A DNA stretch of 64,000 nucleotides from Pedobacter cryoconitis. GTDB taxonomy: Bacteria > Bacteroidota > Bacteroidia > Sphingobacteriales > Sphingobacteriaceae. The notes under the pieces were generated by a model that made no database searches, had not been told where the DNA came from, and worked only from the letters and a program-made list of their open reading frames with translations. Positions 16,024 through 25,695 of this stretch are shown here, piece by piece. Numbering within the stretch: the stretch's first letter is position 1; every line of letters begins with the position of its first letter. The position numbers and the translations under genes are program-made. The stretch is taken from assembly GCA_019352875.1 (NCBI GenBank), contig JAAAFW010000006.1, positions 28,917 to 92,916 on the forward strand. Direction: 5' to 3'.

Positions 16024-17742
16024 ATGAACACAGAATTACTTGGAGTAATAGCCACTTACCTGTTAACACTGGTTATTGCAATTCCACTCGGCCGGTATCT
16101 CGCTAAGGTATTTGCCGGAGAAAGAGTCTGGACAGACTTTTTAAAACCTGTAGAGGCTGGAATATTCAAACTGGCCGGTATCAATACAAAAGAAGAAATG
16201 GATTGGAAACAGGCTATGAAAGCCCTGCTAACGATCAATCTGGTCTGGCTGATCTATGGTTTCTTCGTATTAATATATCAGGATAAATTACCCTTAAATC
16301 CAGATGGTAATCCGGGTATGTCGCCAGACTTGTCTTTTAATACCATTATTAGTTTTGTCGTTAACTGTAACTTACAGCACTATTCCGGTGAAAGTGGTGT
16401 CACTTACCTGACTCAGCATTTTGTGTTGATGTTCCTGCAGTTCGTTAGTACAGCAACAGGTATCGCAGCGGCAGTTATCTTCTTTAAAGCTTTCAGGGAT
16501 CGTACGACCTCAAAACTTGGAAATTTCTGGGATTTCTTCGTTAAATCCATTACCCGGTTACTGTTGCCATTATCAATACTGGTAGGTTTAATCCTGGCAT
16601 TTAACGGCACACCAACCAGCTACGACGGAAAAGACCAGTATATATCAGTGCAGGGAGATACAGTAAATGTATCCAGGGGCCCCGCTGCCGGGTTTATTGC
16701 CATTAAACATTTGGGTACAAACGGAGGAGGTTGGTTCGGTGCGAATTCCACTCATCCATTGGAAAACCCAAATTACCTGACAGGTGTGGTAGAACTGGTT
16801 TCACAATGTATCATCCCTTTTGCACTGGTTATTACCTTCGGGTATTTCATTCGCAGAAGGAAATTGTCCTGGATGATTTTTGGCGTAATGACTATCGGGA
16901 TGCTGCTTTTGCTGGTTCCGATGCTTCAATCAGAACTCGGTGGAAATCCGGCGCTGGCTAAACTGGGAATCTCACAGCAAACAGGTGCAATGGAAGGAAA
17001 AGAAGTTCGCTTCGGGCCGGCAATCTCTGCTTACTGGAGTACGATGACCACTATTATATCTACCGGTTCGGTTAATAACATGCATGATAGTACAATGCCG
17101 ATGTCCGGTACATGGCAGCTGCTCGGGATGATGATTAACTCCTTCTTCGGAGGCTGCGGGGTCGGTTTACTCAACTATTTTATCTACCTCATTATCGCCG
17201 TATTCATTTCCGGGCTGATGGTTGGTCGTACACCGGAATTCCTTGGGCATAAAGTAGAGGCCAGGGAAGTCAAAATTGCCGCTTTGATTACTTTGCTGAG
17301 TCCGTTTCTGATTCTGGCAGGTACAGCCGTTGCCAGTTATGTTTTTACAGCACATGGAGAGGCTGCATGGGCGGTACAACCTAAAAGCTGGCTGAATAAT
17401 CCGGGCTTCCATGGTTTCTCTGAAATGCTTTATGAAATGACTTCATCCAATGCCAATAACGGCTCCGGATTCGAAGGATTGGGAGATAATAATGTGTTCT
17501 GGAACGTGTCTACAGGTATTGTATTGATGTTTGGTCGCTTTTTGCCAATTATCGGACCGATAGCGATTGCGGGATTGCTGGGTGCTAAAAAATACATTCC
17601 GGAATCAGAAGGAACATTAAAAACAGATACACTGACTTTCAGTCTGATGACGCTGGCCGTAATTATCGTGCTGAATGCCCTTTCTTATTTCCCTGCACTG
17701 ACCCTGGGTCCGTTGGCAGAATACTTTACCATGCTTAAATAG
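16024..17742 (+). CDS. kdpA: K(+)-transporting ATPase subunit A
   Basis: The 572-residue channel-like subunit of the high-affinity potassium pump is an inner-membrane protein of about ten helices. Selectivity-filter-like loops are visible: [12 protein letters not shown] near residue 120, [15 protein letters not shown] near 234, and [11 protein letters not shown] near 475. Length is normal for the family. It is preceded by kdpF and followed after 10 bases by kdpB. Confidence 0.97.
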   Translation: MNTELLGVIATYLLTLVIAIPLGRYLAKVFAGERVWTDFLKPVEAGIFKLAGINTKEEMDWKQAMKALLTINLVWLIYGFFVLIYQDKLPLNPDGNPGMSPDLSFNTIISFVVNCNLQHYSGESGVTYLTQHFVLMFLQFVSTATGIAAAVIFFKAFRDRTTSKLGNFWDFFVKSITRLLLPLSILVGLILAFNGTPTSYDGKDQYISVQGDTVNVSRGPAAGFIAIKHLGTNGGGWFGANSTHPLENPNYLTGVVELVSQCIIPFALVITFGYFIRRRKLSWMIFGVMTIGMLLLLVPMLQSELGGNPALAKLGISQQTGAMEGKEVRFGPAISAYWSTMTTIISTGSVNNMHDSTMPMSGTWQLLGMMINSFFGGCGVGLLNYFIYLIIAVFISGLMVGRTPEFLGHKVEAREVKIAALITLLSPFLILAGTAVASYVFTAHGEAAWAVQPKSWLNNPGFHGFSEMLYEMTSSNANNGSGFEGLGDNNVFWNVSTGIVLMFGRFLPIIGPIAIAGLLGAKKYIPESEGTLKTDTLTFSLMTLAVIIVLNALSYFPALTLGPLAEYFTMLK

Positions 17743-17752
17743 AATACGAGAT

Positions 17753-19783
17753 ATGAAAACCTCATCCAATAAAATATTTGATCCGTCGCTGGTACAAACC
17801 GCACTGAAAGAATCCTTCATTAAATTAGATCCCAGGATAATGATCAAAAACCCGGTTATGTTTACCGTGGAGATCGGAACTTTAGTTATGGCCTATGTAA
17901 CGATATATTCTGTTACTCATAGCGGCCAGGGATCTGCCCTGTATAACTTCTTTATATTTTTAATCCTGCTGTTAACTGTGCTCTTTGGAAACTTTGCAGA
18001 AGCCATTGCCGAAGCAAGAGGAAAAGCACAAGCAGATTCCCTGCGTAAAACACGTGAAGAAACACCCGCAAAAGTTGTCGGTAGTGATGGAACGATTACT
18101 ATCCGTTCATCCAGTCTGTTACAGAAAGGGGACGTTTTTCTATGCGAAACAGGCGATACGATTCCAGCAGACGGAGAAATTATCTCCGGAATTGCCACGA
18201 TTGATGAATCTGCGATCACCGGAGAATCTGCACCTGTAATCCGGGAGTCCGGAGGGGATAAATCATCAGTTACCGGTGGTACCAAAGTATTATCAGATCA
18301 GATCCGGGTTCAGGTAAATACACAGCCCGGAGAAAGCTTTTTGGATAAAATGATTGCACTGGTTGAAGGTGCATCACGTCAGAAAACACCGAATGAGATC
18401 GCACTGACCATTTTACTTGCAAGCTTTACCCTGGTTTTTATTATTGTGTGTATCACCTTAAAACCATTTGCAGATTACGCAAATACACCAATTACTATTG
18501 CCGCAATGATCTCGCTTTTTGTCTGCCTGATCCCGACGACTATCGGCGGCTTACTTTCTGCCATTGGTATTGCCGGAATGGACCGTGCATTAAGGGCCAA
18601 CGTGATTACTAAATCTGGAAAAGCAATGGAGACCGCAGGAGATATTGACGTATTACTACTGGATAAAACCGGGACTATTACTATCGGCAACCGCAAAGCA
18701 ACCAGTTTCTATCCGGCAGCAGGTATATCTTCAGCAGATTTTATCCAGGCCTGTGTAATGAGTTCTCTTGCAGATGAAACACCGGAAGGAAAGTCTATTC
18801 TGGAATTAGCTGCTTTGCAGGAATACAAGATTGCGCCTGCACCCGAAGGCGCCGTCTTTATCAAGTTTACAGCAGAAACACGTGCCAGCGGTCTGGATAC
18901 ACGCGAAGGTGTGCGGATCCGTAAAGGGGCATTCGATTCTATCCGTAATATGGTCTTACAGGCAGGAAACCCTTTCCCTGCAGACACAGCCGACCAGGTT
19001 AAAATGATCTCCAGTAATGGTGGTACTCCACTGGTGGTGGCAGTCAATGAAAACGCGATGGGTGTAATTGAATTACAGGATATTATCAAACCAGGCATCA
19101 GTGAACGTTTTGAGCGTCTGCGAAAAATGGGAGTTAAGACTGTAATGGTTACGGGAGATAATCCGCTGACAGCCAAGTTTATTGCAGAGAAAGCCGGAGT
19201 TGATGACTTCATTGCCGAAGCAAAACCCGAAGATAAAATGAACTATATCAAAGAAGAACAAGCTTTAGGTAAGCTGGTTGCTATGATGGGTGACGGTACT
19301 AATGATGCGCCCGCTTTAGCCCAGGCAGATGTAGGTGTGGCAATGAACAGCGGAACACAGGCCGCTAAAGAAGCCGGGAATATGGTCGATCTGGATAACG
19401 ATCCGACCAAACTGATTGAGATTGTGGAGATCGGTAAACAATTACTCATCACACGTGGAACACTAACTACTTTCTCTATTGCAAATGACGTTGCCAAATA
19501 CTTTGCCATTGTACCGGCCCTGTTTATTGCATCCATACCAGCCTTACAAAAGCTGAATATCATGGGACTGCACAGTCCGGAAAGTGCGATCATGTCTGCC
19601 GTCATTTTTAACGCCATCATTATTCCCATACTAATCCCATTGGCACTGAAAGGCGTCGAATATAAACCCATTGGCGCTAGTGCCTTATTACGCAGAAACC
19701 TTCTCATTTATGGTGCAGGTGGTATTATAGCCCCTTTTGTGGGTATCAAACTCATCGATCTGATCGTAGGCTTATTCGTTTAA
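17753..19783 (+). CDS. kdpB: K(+)-transporting P-type ATPase subunit B
   Basis: The 676-residue catalytic subunit. The actuator motif TGESAPV is near residue 160, and the phosphorylation motif DKTGTIT is near residue 303. [10 protein letters not shown] and [11 protein letters not shown] complete the P and hinge regions. It hydrolyses ATP to drive K+ entry through KdpA. All catalytic residues are present and the length is typical. kdpC starts 12 bases downstream. Confidence 0.98.
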   Translation: MKTSSNKIFDPSLVQTALKESFIKLDPRIMIKNPVMFTVEIGTLVMAYVTIYSVTHSGQGSALYNFFIFLILLLTVLFGNFAEAIAEARGKAQADSLRKTREETPAKVVGSDGTITIRSSSLLQKGDVFLCETGDTIPADGEIISGIATIDESAITGESAPVIRESGGDKSSVTGGTKVLSDQIRVQVNTQPGESFLDKMIALVEGASRQKTPNEIALTILLASFTLVFIIVCITLKPFADYANTPITIAAMISLFVCLIPTTIGGLLSAIGIAGMDRALRANVITKSGKAMETAGDIDVLLLDKTGTITIGNRKATSFYPAAGISSADFIQACVMSSLADETPEGKSILELAALQEYKIAPAPEGAVFIKFTAETRASGLDTREGVRIRKGAFDSIRNMVLQAGNPFPADTADQVKMISSNGGTPLVVAVNENAMGVIELQDIIKPGISERFERLRKMGVKTVMVTGDNPLTAKFIAEKAGVDDFIAEAKPEDKMNYIKEEQALGKLVAMMGDGTNDAPALAQADVGVAMNSGTQAAKEAGNMVDLDNDPTKLIEIVEIGKQLLITRGTLTTFSIANDVAKYFAIVPALFIASIPALQKLNIMGLHSPESAIMSAVIFNAIIIPILIPLALKGVEYKPIGASALLRRNLLIYGAGGIIAPFVGIKLIDLIVGLFV

Positions 19784-19795
19784 AAAATAGAAATC

Positions 19796-20383
19796 ATGAA
19801 AAAATACATCTTACAATCCATTCGCTTAACAGCTGTTCTACTGATACTGCTGTGCGTTATATATCCGGTAATATTGGCTGCTGCAGGCCGGTTCAGCAAA
19901 GGTGAGGGGGGCGGTGAAAAAGTCATCAGCAAAGGAAAAGTAGTCGGTTATGCACTGATTGGTCAGTCCTTTACCGATCCGCGTTACTTCTGGGGAAGAC
20001 CATCTGCAGTTGGCTATAACGCTGCGGGTTCTGCGGGCTCCAATAAAGGTCCATCCAACGAAGATTACCTGAAACAGGTAGCAGACCGTATAGACACGCT
20101 GCAGAAGTATAACCCAGGTTTAAAAAAAGCAGATATACCTGCAGATATGGTTACGGCTTCAGGAAGCGGACTGGACCCTGCCATTTCTCCGCAGGGTGCA
20201 ATCATTCAGATTAAAAGAGTTGCAAGCTACAGAAAGCTGGATGAAAGCAAAGTTGCCGAACTCGTTGCTGCTCATACTAGTGGACCGCTCTGGGGACTTT
20301 TCGGGCCGTCAACGGTATCGGTATTACAACTTAATCTTGCACTTGACCAACTTAGCCAGACAGCCGCTAATCAGCATCAGTAA
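19796..20383 (+). CDS. kdpC: K(+)-transporting ATPase subunit C
   Basis: A 195-residue subunit with a single N-terminal membrane helix (about residues 8-30) and a periplasmic domain. Family motifs are GQSFTDPRYFWGRPSA near residue 60 and a C-terminal GLFGPSTVSVLQLNLAL. It raises the potassium affinity of the KdpAB complex. The porin gene follows after 20 bases. Confidence 0.96.
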   Translation: MKKYILQSIRLTAVLLILLCVIYPVILAAAGRFSKGEGGGEKVISKGKVVGYALIGQSFTDPRYFWGRPSAVGYNAAGSAGSNKGPSNEDYLKQVADRIDTLQKYNPGLKKADIPADMVTASGSGLDPAISPQGAIIQIKRVASYRKLDESKVAELVAAHTSGPLWGLFGPSTVSVLQLNLALDQLSQTAANQHQ

Positions 20384-20403
20384 AATTCATTTATCAGTAT
20401 TCC

Positions 20404-21474
20404 ATGAAAAAATTAATATTATCAGCAGCACTTTTCACAACCGGTTCATTGGCTTACGCACAAGAGGACTCGAAAGTCCACTTCAGTGGATACGTCGAAA
20501 CCTATTATAGCTACGATTTCAATAAAGCTGCAAATCATAACCGGCCAGGATTTATTTATTCTCATAACCGTAACCAGGAAGTAAACCTCAATCTGGGGTA
20601 TATCAAAGGTAATTATGATGACGGTAAGGTCCGGGCAAACGTGGCGTTAATGGCTGGTACTTATTCCAATGCAAACCTTAGCGCAGAAGCAGGTGTACTC
20701 AAAAATATCCTGGAGGCTAATGCCGGTATCAGTTTGAGTAAAAACGGAAGTCTCTGGCTGGATGCTGGTGTTTTCTCCTCACACATAGGTTTTGAAAGTG
20801 CAATTTCTAAAGATTGCTGGGTGTTAACCAGAAATATTTCTTCTGAGAACACCCCTTACTATGAGGCCGGAGCAAAACTCAGCTATACTACACCCGACGG
20901 TCAGTTTACAGCAACGGCATTATACCTGAACGGATGGCAGCGGATTACACGTCAGGACGGAAATAACAAGCCTGCCGGGGGTGTGCAGCTGAACTGGAAA
21001 CCGGCAGCGGGCGTTACCCTGAATTACAGCAATTACGCCGGTAGGGAGGGAGCTGACTCTGTCGGGGTTAGCCGGGTATACCATAACCTTTATGGCATTT
21101 TTCAGCTCAGTGAAAAACTAGGGCTGATACTCGGTGTTGACTATGGAACCCAGCAGCAGACAAAAGGCAGCTCTAAAAAGAATAAGGTGTTTTCACCTGT
21201 GGCGATCGCTCAATATAAATTTGCCGAAAAATGGGCATTGGCGGCGAGGGTAGAACATTATCAGGATAAAAAAGGCATTTTTATTGCATCAGATACTCCG
21301 CATGGCTTCCGCACAACAGGTTATTCCATGAATGTAGATTATGCGCCTGTTAAGAATGCATTACTTCGCCTGGAAGGTAAGGTCTATGACAGCAAAGATC
21401 CTGTATTTGTGAGGGAAGAGCATACCGTAAACTACAATGCAGCAATTACGGCAAGTTTGGCCGTTTCCTTCTAA
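20404..21474 (+). CDS. Outer-membrane porin (BBP2/OmpL-like beta-barrel) in the kdp operon
   Basis: A 356-residue protein with a clear signal peptide ending LAYAQ. The rest alternates polar and aromatic residues: YVETYYSYDFNKA, LNLGYIKGNYDDGKVRANVALMAG, and a final strand ITASLAVSF ending in Phe, as expected for a beta-barrel. This matches the putative beta-barrel porin-2 family. Embedding between kdpC and kdpD with gaps of 20 and 30 bases suggests it is made when potassium is scarce and helps ions cross the outer membrane. That role is inference; no substrate specificity is readable. Confidence 0.85.
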   Translation: MKKLILSAALFTTGSLAYAQEDSKVHFSGYVETYYSYDFNKAANHNRPGFIYSHNRNQEVNLNLGYIKGNYDDGKVRANVALMAGTYSNANLSAEAGVLKNILEANAGISLSKNGSLWLDAGVFSSHIGFESAISKDCWVLTRNISSENTPYYEAGAKLSYTTPDGQFTATALYLNGWQRITRQDGNNKPAGGVQLNWKPAAGVTLNYSNYAGREGADSVGVSRVYHNLYGIFQLSEKLGLILGVDYGTQQQTKGSSKKNKVFSPVAIAQYKFAEKWALAARVEHYQDKKGIFIASDTPHGFRTTGYSMNVDYAPVKNALLRLEGKVYDSKDPVFVREEHTVNYNAAITASLAVSF

Positions 21475-21504
21475 ATCCCATACCTGTTTAACCTTTAAAT
21501 TTAA

Positions 21505-22641
21505 ATGATGAAAAGAGAAGAAGATACTTCAGGATCTATCAAAAACTTTCTGGAACTGGTCAAAAGATCAAGAAGGGGTAAGTTTAAAGTCTATATAGGT
21601 ATGAGCGCGGGAGTTGGAAAAACTTACAGAATGTTGCAGGAAGCACACACCCTGCTGAAGAATGGTATTCAGATCCAGATCGGCTACATCGAAACGCATA
21701 ACCGTGCCGAAACTCATGCGTTGCTGGAGGGAATTCCGGTTATAGCCAGAAGGAAGATCTTTTATAAAGGCAAAGAGCTGGAAGAAATGGATTTGAATAC
21801 CATTTTAAATATACATCCCGAGCTGGTGATCGTTGATGAGCTTGCACATAGCAATATCGGGGGCAGTAAGAATGCTAAACGGTGGCAGGATGTTGCCGAT
21901 TTGCTGGATGCAGGAATCAGTGTGATCTCGGCTGTCAATATTCAGCATCTGGAAAGTATGAATGAGGAGATTGAAAAGATCACCGGAATTGCAGTAACCG
22001 AAAGGATCCCGGATAAAATTCTCGAAATGGCCGACGAAATCGTCAATATAGATCTGACCGCCGATGAACTGATAGACCGTCTGAAAGCCGGAAAGATCTA
22101 TGACCAGACAAAAGTAGAAACTGCATTACGCAATTTCTTTCAGCCGGAACGGATTCTGCAGCTTCGGGAACTGGCATTAAAAGAAGTTGCACATCATTTA
22201 GAAAGAAAGATTAATATTGAAGTGCCAAAACAGGTTAAGCTCAGGCCAGAAAAATTTATGGCCTGTATCTCGACCATTTCTGCAACAGCTAAAGTGATTA
22301 TCAGGAAGACAGCCAGACTGGCATCCTATTATCACTCGCCCTGGTTGGTCCTGTATGTGCAGCGTAATGCAGAAAACGGCAATAATATCAAACTGGATCT
22401 GCAAAGACATCTGATTAATAACTTGAAGCTGGCTACAGAGATGGGTGCAGAAGTTCTTAAAATAAAAAGTGACGATGTGACGGCAACAATAGCCCGTATT
22501 GCGGCAGCAAAAGAAATAACGACGATCTGTATCGGTAAACCGCATTTCAGCCTGTTTCAGATCATGATGAAAACATCGATCTTTAACCAGTTACTCAGGC
22601 AAATCGCAGAGACAGAAACAGACCTGGTGATCTTATCCTAA
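21505..22641 (+). CDS. kdpD: Truncated-type KdpD: KdpD N-terminal and Usp domains only
   Basis: The 378-residue product covers only the cytoplasmic input part of KdpD. The KdpD domain has Walker A GMSAGVGKTYRML (about residues 32-44) and VIVDELAHSN (about 108), then FFQPERILQLRELALKEVA. From about residue 245 a universal-stress-like domain follows and ends at ETDLVILS. The usual four membrane helices, GAF and histidine kinase core (about 500 more residues) are absent, with no sign of frameshift. The next gene encodes a separate kinase, so sensing and phosphorylation are on two proteins. An adjacent in-frame ATG at 21508 is an alternative start. Confidence 0.92.
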   Translation: MMKREEDTSGSIKNFLELVKRSRRGKFKVYIGMSAGVGKTYRMLQEAHTLLKNGIQIQIGYIETHNRAETHALLEGIPVIARRKIFYKGKELEEMDLNTILNIHPELVIVDELAHSNIGGSKNAKRWQDVADLLDAGISVISAVNIQHLESMNEEIEKITGIAVTERIPDKILEMADEIVNIDLTADELIDRLKAGKIYDQTKVETALRNFFQPERILQLRELALKEVAHHLERKINIEVPKQVKLRPEKFMACISTISATAKVIIRKTARLASYYHSPWLVLYVQRNAENGNNIKLDLQRHLINNLKLATEMGAEVLKIKSDDVTATIARIAAAKEITTICIGKPHFSLFQIMMKTSIFNQLLRQIAETETDLVILS

Positions 22642-22658
22642 TTTATAAAAAGAATCAA

Positions 22659-24413
22659 ATGAAGGTAAAAACAAAATTACGACTTGGATTTGGATTCCTT
22701 TTCCTGGTCGTTCTGTTCTTCGGGAGTATGTCTCTGTATTATATGAACAAGATCTCGGTCAGTTCGAAAGTTATTCTAAAAGACAATTATAAGAGTATCC
22801 GGTTTACCGGGGAGATGCGTACTATACTGGATGATCACCAGCTTCCACTGCAGGGGCCTGTCATCAGACAATTCCGTGCATTTCTGGCCGAGGAGGGAAA
22901 AAATGTAACAGAGAAAGGAGAAGGACAGGCGGTAGCCGCACTCACCAGCGCATTTCAGCGGCTTTCAGATCCGTTAACCAGTATGCTGGAAAAAGAACAG
23001 GCTTTGCAGCAGGCGAGGCAGCAGCTCCGACTGATTGACCAGTTTAATATGGGTGCCATTGTGCGAAAAAATGATGCTGCACAGCGTGGTGTGGAACAAG
23101 CCGCCTCTTATCTGATTTTTACCGCATCAATGTGCTTCCTGATTCTGTTTTCTTTTATCGTGAATTTTCCGGGATTCGTGGCAAATCCGCTGCGGGAACT
23201 TTCAGATGCAATTAAAGAAATCAGCAGAAAAAATTACAAACAGCATCTGGATTTTAAAGGTACCGATGAGTTTTCTGAACTTGCAGACGCATTTAATGCG
23301 ATGGCTTTACAGCTGAACCACTGGGAAAATAGTAATCTGGCTAAGCTGCAGTCTGAAAAACTGAGGATTGAAGCAATTATTGAACAGATGCATGATGCGA
23401 TTATCGGGCTCAATGAGAAAAAGGAGATTTTGTTCCTCAACAAGGAGGCTGGACAACTTTTGCATCTGAACCAGAAGGAAACAGTGGGAATGGACGCAGC
23501 TGCGCTGATGGAAAAAAATGACTTATTACGTAGTATTCTGCGGATTGAAAATACCGATAAGCCGATGAAAATTTATGCAGACAACAAGGAGTCCTATTTT
23601 CAGCTGGAACGCAGGGTCATTATGGTACAGAATCTCGAAGACCAGTCGGGAGAGGTTCTCAATCAGACAGGAAAAGCAGCAGGAGAAGTTTATATTCTTA
23701 AGAATATAACACCATACAAGGAGCTGGATGAAGCTAAAACCAATTTTATCGCTACGGTATCCCATGAATTAAAAACCCCCATTTCCTCTATAAAAATGAG
23801 TCTGAAGCTTCTCGAAGATGACAGGGTAGGCCGGATGAATACAGAACAGGAAGAACTGGTTCAGCATATGAAAGACGATTGCGGACGCCTGTTGAAAATT
23901 ACCAGTGAACTGCTTAACCTGGCCCAGGTCGAAACCGGAAAACTGCAACTTAATTTTGTAAGAACAGATCCGCGAAAAATTGCCATTTACGCGATGGATT
24001 CCGTCAGATTCCAGGCAGAACAAAAATCTATAGAACTGGAACTGATCAGTAGAAATCATCTGCCTGAAGTGAATGTAGATACCGAAAAAACAGCTTGGGT
24101 ACTAGTTAACTTTTTATCCAATGCACTGCGTTACAGTACCGAAAATTCCAAAGTTATTATTCAGGTAATCGAAAACGGGAACGAAATAGAATTTTCTGTG
24201 CGTGATTTCGGTAAAGGGATAGAAGAACAATATCTGGAGCGCCTGTTTGACCGCTACTTTCAGGTGCCGACCGATGGACAGAATAAATCGGGATCAGGTC
24301 TGGGACTGGCTATCTCCCGTGATTTTATTGCCGCGGAAAATGGGCGGATCTGGGTCGAGTCCGCTTTAGGTGAAGGTAGCCGGTTCTGTTTTGCACTGCC
24401 TTTGGCAGATTAA
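22659..24413 (+). CDS. HAMP-PAS sensor histidine kinase of the kdp operon
   Basis: A 584-residue membrane kinase. TM1 is at about 9-28 and TM2 at about 151-172, bracketing a periplasmic region of about 120 residues. HAMP follows (about 172-225), then a PAS-like domain (about 230-350). The HisKA motif is ATVSHELKTPIS with H369, and the HATPase domain has NFLSNALRYS, DFGKGIEEQ and SGLGLAIS. It starts 17 bases after the kinase-less KdpD, so it likely supplies the missing kinase function and phosphorylates the sigma-54 regulator at 14344. That partner choice is inference from location. Confidence 0.92.
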   Translation: MKVKTKLRLGFGFLFLVVLFFGSMSLYYMNKISVSSKVILKDNYKSIRFTGEMRTILDDHQLPLQGPVIRQFRAFLAEEGKNVTEKGEGQAVAALTSAFQRLSDPLTSMLEKEQALQQARQQLRLIDQFNMGAIVRKNDAAQRGVEQAASYLIFTASMCFLILFSFIVNFPGFVANPLRELSDAIKEISRKNYKQHLDFKGTDEFSELADAFNAMALQLNHWENSNLAKLQSEKLRIEAIIEQMHDAIIGLNEKKEILFLNKEAGQLLHLNQKETVGMDAAALMEKNDLLRSILRIENTDKPMKIYADNKESYFQLERRVIMVQNLEDQSGEVLNQTGKAAGEVYILKNITPYKELDEAKTNFIATVSHELKTPISSIKMSLKLLEDDRVGRMNTEQEELVQHMKDDCGRLLKITSELLNLAQVETGKLQLNFVRTDPRKIAIYAMDSVRFQAEQKSIELELISRNHLPEVNVDTEKTAWVLVNFLSNALRYSTENSKVIIQVIENGNEIEFSVRDFGKGIEEQYLERLFDRYFQVPTDGQNKSGSGLGLAISRDFIAAENGRIWVESALGEGSRFCFALPLAD

Positions 24414-24464
24414 TGATTATATAAAAAAAGCCGGCAATACCCGGCTTTTTTTATATAATCATTA
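24411..24464. terminator. Long perfect-stem bidirectional terminator
   Basis: A 24-pair perfect stem (24411-24434 with 24441-24464) with a six-base loop, and A/T runs on both flanks of the GCCGG core. The stem begins with the TAA stop codon of the kinase gene. It separates convergent operons. Confidence 0.9.
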
Positions 24465-24486
24465 ACATCCGGATCGGATCTTGAGA

Positions 24487-25614
24487 TCAGGCAATAATAT
24501 TTTGGTTCGTATTGGTTTTTGGTTTCTTTGTAGATTTTTTCTTTTTACCCCACCAGATGTAGAAACCGGTAATTGGCAGACTCGCACAGATCAGACTTGC
24601 TAAAAAATAAAGTGTTTTACTTACCATTCCACCGAATGCGCCAACATGCAGTGTATAATTTAATTTTCGCACCTTATCTGCAAATGGCAGTTCTTCCATT
24701 GTCTTACCTGAACCGTTCATCAGCTCCAGTGTTGCCGGGTCAAAATACAGGTCTCTCCAATGTCCGTTAATCATGTCGGTACAGGCATAAATCGGATGAT
24801 CTGCTTCATCTTCGAAATAAACGATAACCTGGTCTTTGTTATGCTGTCCGATTTCCTCAGTTACCTTTTTGTAAATCATATCTGCATTATAAAGCGGTGA
24901 ATTTACCGAAGGTGCAGAAACCTCCATCTTTTGCCTTCTCGGTTTGTTAGTATCACCACCTGTCAGGAAATACATACTTTTACTAAACCAGGTGAAAGAC
25001 ATAATCAATCCTGTAATGGCCATTAACAGGGCAAGTGTAAGGGAATAGAAACCCAGGACGTTATGCAAGTCATAGTTTACACGTTTGAAACGCGCTTTCC
25101 ATTTTACCTTAAAACTCTGTTCACGCCCTTTTTTGTTCCATTTTTTTGGCCACCATAAGACCATCCCAGTAATCAGTAATCCGAAAAAGATAAAAGTAGC
25201 CCAGCCAATAATTGGTTTGCCGATTTTTACGGGAAGCCAGAGATGTCTGTGCCCTTCATCCATGAAATGAAAAATATCTTCGTGGTCTACCATTGCGACT
25301 ACTTCGGCCGTATAAGGGTTCACATAAACCATAGAATCCGAATTCAGGCTGAAGTGTGCAGTCTTGTTTTCGCCGTGGTACCATACCGAATGTATTTCTT
25401 TTTCCGGCAAGACCTTTTCTACCGCTTTATACAATACAGAAGGAGCAAGGATCTTTGCGCCCTCCGGCCTTTCCGCATGCAGCCAGGGAGAGGAAAGACT
25501 TTGGATCTCCTGTTTAAATACAAGCACACAACCTGTAATACTTAGAATTACGACAATAATGCCGGAAGCCAGGCCTAACCAGAGATGCAGCCATGCATTA
25601 ATTTTTTTTAACAT
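24487..25614 (-). CDS. xusC: PepSY-domain inner-membrane protein, XusC-like reductase
   Basis: A 375-residue PepSY_TM protein with four main membrane helices. Conserved His residues near helix ends are seen in WLHLWLGLASG, GHRHLWLP, NYDLHNVLGFY and NYTLHVGAFGG, consistent with haem ligation. The C-terminus is lysine-rich and cytoplasmic. It is last in an operon with a DUF4374 lipoprotein and a TonB receptor, the same order as XusABC of Bacteroides thetaiotaomicron. There XusC is the inner-membrane partner thought to reduce imported ferric siderophore. The orthology is inferred from domain order. Confidence 0.82.
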   Translation of the reverse strand: MLKKINAWLHLWLGLASGIIVVILSITGCVLVFKQEIQSLSSPWLHAERPEGAKILAPSVLYKAVEKVLPEKEIHSVWYHGENKTAHFSLNSDSMVYVNPYTAEVVAMVDHEDIFHFMDEGHRHLWLPVKIGKPIIGWATFIFFGLLITGMVLWWPKKWNKKGREQSFKVKWKARFKRVNYDLHNVLGFYSLTLALLMAITGLIMSFTWFSKSMYFLTGGDTNKPRRQKMEVSAPSVNSPLYNADMIYKKVTEEIGQHNKDQVIVYFEDEADHPIYACTDMINGHWRDLYFDPATLELMNGSGKTMEELPFADKVRKLNYTLHVGAFGGMVSKTLYFLASLICASLPITGFYIWWGKKKKSTKKPKTNTNQNIIA

Positions 25615-25635
25615 TTGTAGCGGGGTTTAGACAAG

Positions 25636-25680
25636 ATAAAGACCCGTTCACGCTCCTGAAAAGCGTGAACGGGTCTTTAT
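25636..25680 (-). terminator. Strong intercistronic hairpin between xusB-like and xusC-like genes
   Basis: A perfect stem of about 19 pairs (25636-25654 with 25662-25680) with a seven-base loop fills most of the 81-base gap. On the minus strand it is followed by TTGTC rather than a long T run. It may be a partial terminator, or it may protect the upstream message. Confidence 0.65.
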
Positions 25681-25695
25681 TTATTAGATTAACAA

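Noticed and set aside
14344..24413. Canonical KdpE (OmpR-type regulator)
   Set aside because: No OmpR-type winged-helix regulator is present; the only regulator nearby is NtrC-type.
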